Assembly (NCBI GenBank): GCA_947174385.1
Contig: CAMWIU010000010.1
Coordinates: 1 to 32,012 of the forward strand
Source: an uncultured Treponema sp.
GTDB lineage: Bacteria > Spirochaetota > Spirochaetia > Treponematales > Treponemataceae
DNA length: 32,012 bases
Direction: 5' to 3'
Shown: piece by piece, positions 7,029-14,772 of the stretch
Numbering within the stretch: the stretch's first letter is position 1
How the letters are laid out: every line of letters begins with the position of its first letter
The notes under the pieces: model-generated
Database searches by the model: none
Told to the model about the DNA's origin: nothing
The model's input: only the letters and a program-made list of their open reading frames with translations
Position numbers and translations under genes: made by a program

Positions 7029-8636
7029 ATGGAAAACAGCAAAATCACGCAAGAAATTTCGGAAGGAAAAGCAGTTTTGGGAATCGAGCTAGGCTCGACA
7101 AGGATAAAGGCCGTCCTCATCGATTCGGAAATGAATCCGGTGGCTTCGGGCGATTTCAGTTGGGAAAGCGTCCTTTCCGACGGAATTTGGACTTACTCTA
7201 TGGAAGAAATCCATTCGGGCGTAAAGGCGGCGTATTCCGCGCTCAAAAAGGACGTTGCGCAGAAATTCGGCGTAAAGCTTTCCCGGCTCAAGGCGATGGG
7301 AATCAGCGCGATGATGCACGGATATTTGGCGTTCGACAAAAACGGGCGGCTTTTGGTTCCGTTCCGCACTTGGCGAAACACGATCACGGCGCAGGCTTCA
7401 AAGGAACTCACGGATTTGTTCAATTTTCCGATTCCCGAGCGATGGAGCATCGCGCATTTTTACCAGGCGATTTTAAATGGCGAAGAGCATGTCGCGCAAG
7501 TCGATTATTTTACGACGCTCGCGGGCTACATTCATCAAATTCTTTGCGGGGAAAAAGTGCTCGGCGTGGGCGACGCGAGCGGAATGTTTCCAGTGGATAT
7601 GGATGCGTGTTCTTACGACAAAAAAATGCTCGACCTTTTCAACGCGAACAAAAAGGTGAAGGCCGCGATTTCGCGCCCGCTGGAAAGCCTTTTGCCGAAA
7701 GTTTTGCCGGCGGGAAAATCGGGCGGAAATCTTACGAAAGAAGGCGCGATTTGGCTCGATCCCGAAGGCGACCTTGAGCCGGGCGTTTTGCTCGCGCCTC
7801 CCGAAGGCGACGCTGGAACTGGAATGGCGGCAACGAACGCAGTTTCTCCGCGAACTGGAAACATAAGCTCAGGCACTTCGGTTTTCGCGATGGTGGTTTT
7901 GGAAAAGCCGCTTTACAAGGCATATCCCGGCGTAATTGACATTGTTGCCACTCCCGACGGAAAGCCCACGGCGATGGTTCACGTGAACACTTGCACGGCG
8001 GAATACAATAAATGGGTTTCGATTTTCGGCGAGGCCGCGAAAATCTTGGGCGCGCAATTCGGAACAGGTCAGCTTTACGACAGCATTTTGGGATGCGCCA
8101 AGGACGGCGAAAAAGATTGCGGCGGCGTTTATTCGCTCGGATACATTTCGGGCGAAAGCGTCACGGGATTTTCCGAAGGGCGGCCGATTGTCGTGCGCTC
8201 GCAGGATTGCAATTTCACTTTGCAGAATTTCATCCGAAGCCAAATCTATTCTGCCGTGGCGACGCTTCGCATCGGAATGGACGTGCTTTTTGAAGGCGAA
8301 AAAGTTCAAATTGATTCGCTCACAGGGCACGGCGGATTTTTCAAGACGGAAGGCGTGGGGCTTGAAGTGATGGCGGCCGCGATGCACACTCCGATTTCCG
8401 CGATGGAGACGGCAGGCGAGGGCGGCCCTTGGGGAATGGCTTTGCTCGCTTCTTATTCTGCGGACACGAAATCGAAGAGCCTTGGCGAATGGCTTTCGAG
8501 CGAAGTTTTTTCTTCCGCGAAAATCCGCACGGTTCGCCCTGATCCTGCGGACGAAGAAGGCTTTAACAAATGGCTTTGCGGCTACAAGGAAACTCTCAAA
8601 GTAGAACGCGCCGCAGTCGAGAATCTGAAATTCTAG
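7029..8636 (+). CDS. araB: FGGY-family carbohydrate kinase, probable L-ribulokinase
   Basis: Predicted to phosphorylate L-ribulose to L-ribulose 5-phosphate with ATP, feeding AraD. At the N-terminus LGIELGSTRIKAVLID is the FGGY phosphate-1/ATP motif; MGISAMMHGYLAFD, LVPFRTWRN and GVGDASGMFPVD are features of the kinase group annotated as ribulokinases in Bacteroides and relatives, which differs from E. coli AraB. TGNISSGTSVFAMVV and SLTGHGGFFKTEGV belong to the C-terminal actin-like domain. The chosen ATG at 7029 gives 535 residues; the track start at 6963 is upstream of the promoter. No Shine-Dalgarno precedes the ATG, in keeping with a leaderless mRNA. Followed by araD. Since araA is missing locally, another ketose substrate such as L-xylulose remains possible. 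Confidence 0.82.
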   Translation: MENSKITQEISEGKAVLGIELGSTRIKAVLIDSEMNPVASGDFSWESVLSDGIWTYSMEEIHSGVKAAYSALKKDVAQKFGVKLSRLKAMGISAMMHGYLAFDKNGRLLVPFRTWRNTITAQASKELTDLFNFPIPERWSIAHFYQAILNGEEHVAQVDYFTTLAGYIHQILCGEKVLGVGDASGMFPVDMDACSYDKKMLDLFNANKKVKAAISRPLESLLPKVLPAGKSGGNLTKEGAIWLDPEGDLEPGVLLAPPEGDAGTGMAATNAVSPRTGNISSGTSVFAMVVLEKPLYKAYPGVIDIVATPDGKPTAMVHVNTCTAEYNKWVSIFGEAAKILGAQFGTGQLYDSILGCAKDGEKDCGGVYSLGYISGESVTGFSEGRPIVVRSQDCNFTLQNFIRSQIYSAVATLRIGMDVLFEGEKVQIDSLTGHGGFFKTEGVGLEVMAAAMHTPISAMETAGEGGPWGMALLASYSADTKSKSLGEWLSSEVFSSAKIRTVRPDPADEEGFNKWLCGYKETLKVERAAVENLKF

Positions 8637-8651
8637 ATTTTTTGAAAAAAA

Positions 8652-8680
8652 CGCGCTGCAAAACAGCGCGGCGTTTTATT
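8652..8680 (+). terminator. Hairpin after araB
   Basis: CGCGCTG (8652-8658) and CAGCGCG (8664-8670) form a 7-bp GC-rich stem with a 5-nt loop, followed by GCGTTTTATT. It starts 15 bases after the araB stop. It could act as a weak terminator or as the first part of the hairpin series that follows. Confidence 0.5.
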
Positions 8681-8687
8681 AGGAGAT

Positions 8688-8835
8688 ATGATAAAAAGTT
8701 GCCTGAAATGTCGTCAACTTTTTATCATGACAAGTTTCCGTTGGAAACTTGCATATCAAATGCCACTTCTCATTTCATTACGAAGTGGCATAAAAAGTCA
8801 AGAAAGAAAGTTGCAACTTTCTTCTTGACTTTTTA
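8688..8835. repeat. Four consecutive hairpins between araB and araD
   Basis: The gap is almost wholly inverted repeats: 8688-8701 with 8715-8728 (14 bp, perfect), 8731-8739 with 8743-8751 (9 bp, perfect), 8760-8769 with 8782-8791 (10 bp, perfect) and 8791-8812 with 8815-8835 (21 bp with a single-base bulge and a 2-nt loop). The last ends one base before the TAGGAG ribosome site of araD, so it could affect translation or mRNA stability. No ORF is recognised here. Confidence 0.85.
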
Positions 8836-8849
8836 TAGGAGAAAATGCT

Positions 8850-9566
8850 ATGTCAAAATATTCCGAATTGAAACAGCAGGCTTACGAAGCGAACATGCAA
8901 ATCCCGGCTCAGCATCTCGCGCTTTATACTTGGGGCAACGTGAGCGCGTTCGACAAGGACGCGGCCGTTTTCGCAATCAAGCCGAGCGGAGTTCCTTATC
9001 CTGAACTTTCTGCCGAAAGCATGGTCATTGTCGATGTGGAAGGAAATATTGTGGAAGGAAAATTGCGCCCTTCAAGCGACACGCCGACCCACGCCGTTTT
9101 GTACAAGGAATTCGCGCTTTGCGACGGCGCAAAAATCGGCGGAATAATCCACACGCATTCGACGTTCGCCGTGAGCTGGGCGCAGGCCGTCCGCGAGATT
9201 CCGCTTTTCGGAACGACGCATGCCGACCACATTCAGACGGCAGTTCCGTGCACTCCGTACCTTTCCCGCGAAGCCGTCCAAAACGATTACGAAAAGGAAA
9301 CGGGAAATCTAATCGTGAGCCATTTCCGCGAGCGCAAGCTCAATCCCGAAGAAGTGACGATGGTTTTGGTGGGCGGACACGGGCCTTTCGCGTGGGGCGG
9401 CACTGCCGAAAAATCAGTCTACAACGCCGCCGTGCTTGAGGAAGTGGCGCACATGGCGATGAACACGCTGCAAATCCGCGCGGAGCAAAAGCCGCTTCCG
9501 GACTACATCATCGAAAAGCACTATTCGCGAAAGCACGGCCCGAACGCATATTACGGACAAAAATAA
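8850..9566 (+). CDS. araD: L-ribulose-5-phosphate 4-epimerase
   Basis: Converts L-ribulose 5-phosphate to D-xylulose 5-phosphate, the entry into the pentose phosphate pathway. The 238-residue protein matches the class II aldolase/AraD fold: substrate loop TWGNVSA (28-33), phosphate-binding SSDTPTH (75-81), zinc ligands in HTHS (His101, His103) and GGHGPF (His177), and acid/base residues corresponding to E. coli Asp120 and Tyr229 at Asp126 and Tyr235 (NAYYGQ). ATG 8850 follows TAGGAG, which itself comes directly after the last of four hairpins. SgbE and UlaF are close relatives with the same activity; linkage to araB and an arabinose-type importer favours AraD. It converges with tex with a 9-bp gap. 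Confidence 0.93.
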   Translation: MSKYSELKQQAYEANMQIPAQHLALYTWGNVSAFDKDAAVFAIKPSGVPYPELSAESMVIVDVEGNIVEGKLRPSSDTPTHAVLYKEFALCDGAKIGGIIHTHSTFAVSWAQAVREIPLFGTTHADHIQTAVPCTPYLSREAVQNDYEKETGNLIVSHFRERKLNPEEVTMVLVGGHGPFAWGGTAEKSVYNAAVLEEVAHMAMNTLQIRAEQKPLPDYIIEKHYSRKHGPNAYYGQK

Positions 9567-9575
9567 TTTTCACCG

Positions 9576-11963
9576 TTATTTTTTCAAAAGCGCGGCGAAA
9601 GGATTGTAGCGCATTCCGTCGTCGCTGCCGAAATTTTGGCGTTCGCGCGGCGGGCGGCGATTTTCCTGCGAAGGCTTTGCGTTCTTCGCGCCTTGCGGAA
9701 GGCTTCCTTTTTTCACCACGATTTTTTTCGCGCCATTCGAAGATGATTGCGGTTTTTCGCGCTTGGCATTTTCTCCGCTTCCCCTTGTGGCGGCATCGCT
9801 TTTGAGCGAAAGGCTGATTCGTTTTCGCGCCATGTCCAAATCGATTATCGTGAAATCTTTCACGTCGCCGACTTTTATAACGTCCATCGGATCGGAAACG
9901 AAATTGTCGCTCAGCTCGGAAATATGAATGAGGCCTGTTTCATGCAAACCGATGTCCACGAACGCGCCGAAATCCACGACGTTGCGGATTTTGCCGGTGA
10001 CTTTCATTCCCACCTTCAAATCCTCGAAATTCACCACGCCTTTTTGCATGATCGGGGCAGGGTAGCCGTCGCGCGGATCGCGATTCGGTTTGGCGAGTTC
10101 TTCCACGATGTCGTTGATTGTGGTTTCGCCGAGAGAATATTTTTCCGCGATTTTCTTTTTGAGTTCGGAAGAAATTTTCTCGCCGGATTTTATCAGCGGA
10201 AGTACTTCGCCTGCCACTTCGTAATTTTCGGGATGAACCCAAGTGTTGTCGAGCGGATTTTCGCTTTCTGGAATTTTTAGAAATCCGGCGCATTGCTCGA
10301 ACGCCTTCGGACCGAGGCCGCTCACATTTTTGAGTTCCTCGCGATTTTTGATTTTTCCGTTCGCGTCGCGGTACGCAACGATTTTCTTTGCCGTCGCGCT
10401 CGTGATTCCGGAAACGTATTTCAAAAGGCTCGCGCTGGCTGTGTTCAAATTCACGCCGACATTGTTCACGACGCTTCCCACGACTTCGTCGAGAGTTTCG
10501 GAAAGTTTCTTTTGATTCACGTCGTGCTGATAAAGTCCAACGCCGATTGACTTCGGATCGATTTTGACAAGCTCCGCAAGCGGATCTTGCAAACGCCTTC
10601 CCATCGAAATCGCGCCGCGAATCGTCAAATCCAATTCGGGGAATTCCTCGCGGGCAATGTCGCTCGCAGAATAAACGGACGCGCCGCTTTCGTCAACAAC
10701 TGTGTACATCACGTCCGAATAATTTTCGCTGATGACTTTGGAAACGATTGCCTGCACTTCTTGGCTTCCAGTTCCGTTTCCCACAGCCACCACTTGGATG
10801 TCATACTTGTCAATCGCGTCGTTGATTGCCTTGTAGCTGCCTTCGGGATCTGCCACTTGCTTGATGAGAAAGTAGCCCAAATATTTTCCTGTTTCGTCGA
10901 GCGCGGCGCATTTTGTTCCAGTGCGAATTCCCGGGTCGATTCCGAGGACGCGGCTTCCTTTGATCGGCTGCTGCATCAAAAGATTTTTCAGGTTTTCGCT
11001 GAAAACGCCGATTCCATGATTGTCTGCGGCATCGGTTTGGTCGCTTCGAATTTCGCGGACGACGGCAGGCGAAAGAAGGCGCACAACGCCGTCCTCGATG
11101 GCCTCAGAAAAATATTTGTTCGCGCACTTGTATTTTTTTTGAATTGATTTAACGCCGTCCTCGACGCTCACTTCGATTTGCACTTCCAACGCGCCTTCGC
11201 GTTCCGCGCGATTTATCGCAAGAATTCTGTGCGGCTTGACTTGCGCCAAAGGCTCGCGGTAATCCCAGTACATTTTGTAAGTCGAAGTTTTTTCGGCTTC
11301 TTCTGCGTTCGCGCCTTCGGGAACAATTCCCTTCGTCACGATTTGTCCGTTCGCCAAATAAAGCGTGCGCAAATCCTCGCGGTTTTTCGAATCTTGCGAA
11401 ATCCGTTCCGCGATAATGTCCTTCGCGCCGGCAATCGCATCGGCCGCGCTTTCCACGTTCAAAGCCGAATCTTCGTTGTCCGTTTTGACGAATTTTTCAG
11501 CCTCGGCTTCCACGGCGGAATCTGCATTTTCGCCTTCGATAAAATCCGCCAAAGGCTCGAGACCTTTTTCCGCGGCGAGCATTCCGCGAGTCTTTTTTTT
11601 CTTTTTGAAAGGCGCCCACAAATCTTCCAATTCCGAAAGAGTCTTTGCGCCCATCGCGGCATTGTAAAGAGATTCGGTGAGTTTTCCCTGCTTGAAAATT
11701 CCGCGCACGATTTCCAAACGCCGCTCTTCCAAATTTTTGAGAGAAGTAAAAAGATGGTCGCATTCGCGAACTTGAAGCTCGTCCAAAGAGCCGTGCTTTT
11801 CCTTGCGATAGCGGGCGATGAAAGGAATCGTGCATCCTTCTTGGACAAGGCTTATCACCGCGCTTACCTGCGGAACGCGAATCGAAAGTTCGTCCGCGAT
11901 TTTTTTCATAATTTCAACTTCGTTGACTTGCAACGCGTCGATCGCTTCTTGAGTGAATTCCAT
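9576..11963 (-). CDS. tex: Tex-family RNA-binding transcription accessory protein
   Basis: Cytoplasmic nucleic-acid-binding protein of 795 residues. The N-terminal Tex core (VPQVSAVISLVQEGCTIPFIARYRKE) is followed by the YqgF/RNase H-like domain (GSRVLGIDPGIRTGTKCAAL), helix-hairpin-helix motifs (YVSGITSATAKKIVAYR and VSGLGPKAFEQCAGFL) and a C-terminal S1 domain (VTGKIRNVVDFGAFVDIG...GLIHISELS). After S1 there is a basic, low-complexity tail of about 65 residues rich in Lys, Arg, Asn and Pro, longer than in many Tex proteins. The ATG lies nine bases past a TAAAAT -10, leaving almost no leader. Upstream, after a large hairpin, is the XRE gene on the same strand. The role in gene expression is inferred from the family. 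Confidence 0.95.
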   Translation of the reverse strand: MEFTQEAIDALQVNEVEIMKKIADELSIRVPQVSAVISLVQEGCTIPFIARYRKEKHGSLDELQVRECDHLFTSLKNLEERRLEIVRGIFKQGKLTESLYNAAMGAKTLSELEDLWAPFKKKKKTRGMLAAEKGLEPLADFIEGENADSAVEAEAEKFVKTDNEDSALNVESAADAIAGAKDIIAERISQDSKNREDLRTLYLANGQIVTKGIVPEGANAEEAEKTSTYKMYWDYREPLAQVKPHRILAINRAEREGALEVQIEVSVEDGVKSIQKKYKCANKYFSEAIEDGVVRLLSPAVVREIRSDQTDAADNHGIGVFSENLKNLLMQQPIKGSRVLGIDPGIRTGTKCAALDETGKYLGYFLIKQVADPEGSYKAINDAIDKYDIQVVAVGNGTGSQEVQAIVSKVISENYSDVMYTVVDESGASVYSASDIAREEFPELDLTIRGAISMGRRLQDPLAELVKIDPKSIGVGLYQHDVNQKKLSETLDEVVGSVVNNVGVNLNTASASLLKYVSGITSATAKKIVAYRDANGKIKNREELKNVSGLGPKAFEQCAGFLKIPESENPLDNTWVHPENYEVAGEVLPLIKSGEKISSELKKKIAEKYSLGETTINDIVEELAKPNRDPRDGYPAPIMQKGVVNFEDLKVGMKVTGKIRNVVDFGAFVDIGLHETGLIHISELSDNFVSDPMDVIKVGDVKDFTIIDLDMARKRISLSLKSDAATRGSGENAKREKPQSSSNGAKKIVVKKGSLPQGAKNAKPSQENRRPPRERQNFGSDDGMRYNPFAALLKK

Positions 11964-11972
11964 AGTAAAAGC

Positions 11973-12001
11973 ATTTTAACGAAAAATCAAATTTGTGGCA
12001 A
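11973..12001 (-). promoter_or_regulatory. tex promoter
   Basis: Minus strand: TTGCCA (12001-11996), a 17-bp spacer and TAAAAT (11978-11973). The predicted start site leaves a leader of about three nucleotides before the tex ATG. Confidence 0.55.
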
Positions 12002-12009
12002 TATGCGTC

Positions 12010-12097
12010 GCAGGGCAAAGCCCTGCTTAACGAGTTTTCGTTTGCTCGCACCGCTCGCATTTTCGTTCGCTTCGCTACCGAAAACCACGAAAACTCG
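12010..12097. repeat. Hairpins between xre and tex
   Basis: A short 7-bp hairpin, GCAGGGC (12010-12016) with GCCCTGC (12020-12026), lies next to a wide inverted repeat, CGAGTTTTCGT (12031-12041) with ACGAAAACTCG (12087-12097). The interior is rich in GCTCG/CGCTT words and can fold further. It lies downstream of xre and upstream of the tex promoter, so termination is possible, but no strong T-run follows. Confidence 0.65.
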
Positions 12098-12116
12098 CGG
12101 GCATTTTTTCCGCATT

Positions 12117-12449
12117 CTATTTTTCGGATTTTAGGTCGTCAACAATTCGCTGCGCCATGAGTTCGAATTTCGGATTTATAAAATTCATTATGCGCGCGGA
12201 AACTGCGTTCGCAATCCGCGTCTCGCTGCTTGTTCCTCCGAAAAGTTCGGCTGGCTCCACTTTCAGCGCGGCAGCAATTTTTGCGATAAGCGGCGCACTC
12301 ACAAACTGCGTTCCTGTTTCGATAACGGAAAGATGCTTTTGCGTAACGTCGAGCATTTCCGCGAGCTGCGTTTGCGTGAGATTCCGGCTTTTTCTGAGCC
12401 TCCGCAAATTCTCGCCGAAAAGTTTCGGAATGTCGATGAGTGCTTCCAT
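12117..12449 (-). CDS. XRE-family transcriptional regulator
   Basis: Small DNA-binding protein of 110 residues. The Cro/CI-type helix-turn-helix spans LRRLRKSRNLTQTQLAEMLD and VTQKHLSVIETGTQF, followed by PLIAKIAAALKVEPAELF. The C-terminal 40 residues are not recognised. ATG 12449 lies exactly seven bases after a CATAAT -10 on the minus strand, like other leaderless starts here. The track start at 12488 adds 13 residues and would lie upstream of that promoter, but cannot be ruled out. It is divergent from the secreted-protein gene at 12615 and sits beside the promoter cassette with paired palindromes. By position it is the natural candidate to bind those sites, probably as a repressor; this is inference. 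Confidence 0.85.
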   Translation of the reverse strand: MEALIDIPKLFGENLRRLRKSRNLTQTQLAEMLDVTQKHLSVIETGTQFVSAPLIAKIAAALKVEPAELFGGTSSETRIANAVSARIMNFINPKFELMAQRIVDDLKSEK

Positions 12450-12492
12450 ATTGAAAATTATGACATCGGAAAGCGAAAAAGAAAACATTCCG

Positions 12493-12584
12493 TTATGGAA
12501 TAAATATACTTGTGAATATGTAAAACTGTTGACTTTTTGCGAGATTTCAAATAGAATAGGATTTGTAAGGTATATTTATACTTT
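12493..12584 (+). promoter_or_regulatory. Duplicated promoter cassette, copy 1
   Basis: A 92-bp block identical at 91 positions to 14998-15089 in the same orientation. It holds TTGACT (12529-12534), a 17-bp spacer and TAGAAT (12552-12557). Flanking these are GAATA-AA-TATAC (12498-12509) and the perfect palindrome GTATA-TT-TATAC (12570-12581), centres 72 bp apart, which look like paired operators. The second site lies in the 5' leader. It drives the secreted-protein gene at 12615. Confidence 0.85.
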
Positions 12585-12614
12585 GCGAAACATGATTTTT
12601 TTAAGGAGGAAATT

Positions 12615-13649
12615 ATGAAGCGAGTTGCGCTGGGTTTAGCAATGTTTTGCTTGATTTTTTGTACACGAGCATTCGCAGAAATAAAATACATAGAGATAAA
12701 AGATGTTTCGAATGTTTCTGAAATTGAATTTTCAAATTTAAGCGACTTTGAAAAATTTGCCGTGGGCGACATTTTCTTTTGCAAAAAGACTTCGAAATCC
12801 TATGTACTTGTCGGCGGCACTTATTATTCCTACAATTTGCAAGGCTATAAAACTGTGGCGGATTTTAAAGCTGGAAGCAACTACAAAAATGCGATTGATT
12901 ATTATGAATCCGTCGAGCAAAAAATCCCAGACGCGGAACGTTTTTATTTTTACAAGTCAAATCATTTTGCGAACGGTGCTGACGCTTTGGATGCATGGGC
13001 GAACGGTTGGGGCGAGAAATTTGAGCGTGCCAATTATGCTAGATTTGAAGATGAAGAAATTTATCTTGGCTCGCCGATTTCCAATTTGTATTATTCTGCC
13101 AAACAATATGGAATCAACACTTTATCGGAATGCGTTGAACTTCTTTTTTTGCAAAAGCATGAATTCGAATCAATGGAAATTTACAGAATCGCAAAGTCCA
13201 AAGGATTTAAAGAAAATTCGGATTATCAAAGCGCAATCGCAAAAGGCTTTGAAACAAAAGAAGTTTGGGACGCTGCTAGAAAATTGAATCTTGCAAATGC
13301 CAGTGAATATCAAAATTATATTGCGTTTGTCGCAGAAATCGGAAATAAAATTGACGAAAAAGATTTTACGAAAGAAGCCGCAGTGGTTTATCATTATATT
13401 GCTAAAGTTTCAAAAGATAATTATTCGCTCGAAAAACTGATTGAAAATTGCAATAGTCAAATGAAAAATGAGAATGCGAATGTAAAACTTGCGATAGAAA
13501 AATATGTCGAAAAAAAAGTTGATTATTACAAAAACAGTTTTGAAAAAATGGAAAATTATTTGAGTAATTCGCTTGTTTTGAGAATCATAGAGAATTCAAA
13601 GGAACTCGGAAAATACAATGAAAAGAATGATGTGTTCAACAAGAAATAA
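12615..13649 (+). CDS. Secreted protein of unknown function with short helical repeats
   Basis: Not recognised as a named family. A signal peptide is clear (MKRVALGLAMFCLIFCTRAFA, cut before EIKYIE), so the 344-residue product should be exported to the periplasm or surface; no lipobox is seen at the cleavage site. Residues of roughly 165-245 contain about five degenerate repeats of 14-16 residues, with a pattern like A-K-x-x-G-(F/I)-x(5-6)-(Y/W)-x-x-A, for example AKSKGFKENSDYQSA. The C-terminus is Lys/Glu/Asn-rich and probably helical. ATG follows AAGGAGG. Base composition is clearly more AT-rich than in tex or the hyd genes, a possible sign of transfer. It shares its promoter cassette with the CAP-domain lipoprotein gene, which suggests co-regulation. 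Confidence 0.8.
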   Translation: MKRVALGLAMFCLIFCTRAFAEIKYIEIKDVSNVSEIEFSNLSDFEKFAVGDIFFCKKTSKSYVLVGGTYYSYNLQGYKTVADFKAGSNYKNAIDYYESVEQKIPDAERFYFYKSNHFANGADALDAWANGWGEKFERANYARFEDEEIYLGSPISNLYYSAKQYGINTLSECVELLFLQKHEFESMEIYRIAKSKGFKENSDYQSAIAKGFETKEVWDAARKLNLANASEYQNYIAFVAEIGNKIDEKDFTKEAAVVYHYIAKVSKDNYSLEKLIENCNSQMKNENANVKLAIEKYVEKKVDYYKNSFEKMENYLSNSLVLRIIENSKELGKYNEKNDVFNKK

Positions 13650-13707
13650 AAATTGCGCTGAAAATTTTTGGCGAAATTTTTAACAAGAAATATAAATTGA
13701 AATGAAA

Positions 13708-13740
13708 AAAGCCTCGTAAAAACGAGGCTTTAAAATTTTT
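13708..13740. terminator. Bidirectional terminator between convergent genes
   Basis: AAAGCCTCG (13708-13716) and CGAGGCTTT (13723-13731) form a perfect 9-bp stem with a 6-nt loop. A-rich sequence on the left gives a U-run for the minus-strand RNase III gene, and TAAAATTTTT follows on the plus strand for the secreted-protein gene. Confidence 0.85.
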
Positions 13741-13770
13741 TGCGCTGTAGTTAGAATTTTGAATCTGAAA

Positions 13771-14772
13771 TTAGCCAAGCAATTCTTTCAAAGCATTTAT
13801 GGCGGCTTCTTTTTTTGCCTCTTTTTTTGTGGTTCGCTTGCCACAAAAATACTTGTCGAAAGATTCTAAATCAATTTTGCAAATCCAAAAATGCTCATTT
13901 GTTTCTTCATCAAATCCTTCTTCCCAAATGTATTTCGGCTCGTCAATCCAATTGTGTTGATATAATTCTTGAAGTTGACTGACTGGGTTTTCGTGATTTA
14001 TTTTGTCTACTATACGATTTTTCATATATTCACGTTCGAATGCTTCGCATGCTTTTTTTGCGGCTTCCATTTTGGCTTCAAACGCGGTATTTCCCGTAGA
14101 TTTAAATTTAAGAGGTGGATATGGGCATAGGGAGCGGTGAAGGGTCAATGTGCAAGTATAAGTAACACCACCAAGATACATGAGTGTTAAAAAAGAATCA
14201 TCGGAAAGGATATATGGACTTTTATGGCAATAATCTTGAAGACGCCGAATATAATTTTCCGCATATTTTCCAGCACCCAGCATTGTGGTGCACACGGGAA
14301 AAATTTTTTCAAAATTCCAATTTGAATCAATGGCGACCGCGCCAAGAATTGCTTCAAACAAATCCTCTGCCACCGTCGCTTTGTTCCGAACTTCGTTGCT
14401 TTCGTCGCTTTTGCCCAAACGCAAGTAGGATTCAAGACCAAGATTCCAAATGCATTTTGACAGCATTTCAGTATCAGAATAATATGAAAACAATTTTGAA
14501 AGTTCGCCTTCATTCTTTTGCGAAAAATAATATTTTTGCACTAGAGAATAAGATTGCCTTTGTTCTTTTGCAAAAGATTGCTCAAACCATTTTGTCAAAT
14601 AAATTGACAAAACCTTGTCCCCATAAAATTCCAATACTTCATTGTCAGCACATTCGGAATGCTCGTTCGCGTAAGAACGTCGAGTGAACGCTTGTTCAAG
14701 AAGTTTTTGGTTGCTGAAAGAATATCCAATTTTGGATTGAATATCCTCGCCATTGAAATTTTTGTTTTCCAT
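13771..14772 (-). CDS. RNase III-like protein with two dsRBD-like segments
   Basis: Double-stranded-RNA endonuclease by family. The signature NEVLEFYGDKVLS (44-56) supplies Glu45, Glu48 and Asp52, matching E. coli Glu38, Glu41 and Asp45. Glu90 and the AEDLFEAILGAVAID segment (Asp137, Glu140) match Glu65, Asp114 and Glu117, so the active site appears complete. A C-terminal dsRBD spans about 263-333 (NPVSQLQELYQ...TKKEAKKEAAINALKELL). A second, weaker dsRBD-like segment lies at about 174-249 (TAFEAKMEAAKKACEAF). At 333 residues it is about 100 longer than ordinary Rnc. It lies in AT-rich DNA, away from acpP or other usual rnc neighbours, so it may be an extra paralogue. ATG follows AGGAGG; the leader is about 170 nt. 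Confidence 0.85.
   Translation of the reverse strand: MENKNFNGEDIQSKIGYSFSNQKLLEQAFTRRSYANEHSECADNEVLEFYGDKVLSIYLTKWFEQSFAKEQRQSYSLVQKYYFSQKNEGELSKLFSYYSDTEMLSKCIWNLGLESYLRLGKSDESNEVRNKATVAEDLFEAILGAVAIDSNWNFEKIFPVCTTMLGAGKYAENYIRRLQDYCHKSPYILSDDSFLTLMYLGGVTYTCTLTLHRSLCPYPPLKFKSTGNTAFEAKMEAAKKACEAFEREYMKNRIVDKINHENPVSQLQELYQHNWIDEPKYIWEEGFDEETNEHFWICKIDLESFDKYFCGKRTTKKEAKKEAAINALKELLG

Noticed and set aside
8652-8835. CRISPR array or tandem repeat in the araB-araD gap
   Set aside because: The hairpins differ in sequence and length; there is no repeated unit with spacers and no cas gene.
11178-12134. 318-residue plus-strand ORF opposite tex
   Set aside because: Crosses the tex start and the intergenic hairpins; Phe/Arg-rich shadow composition.
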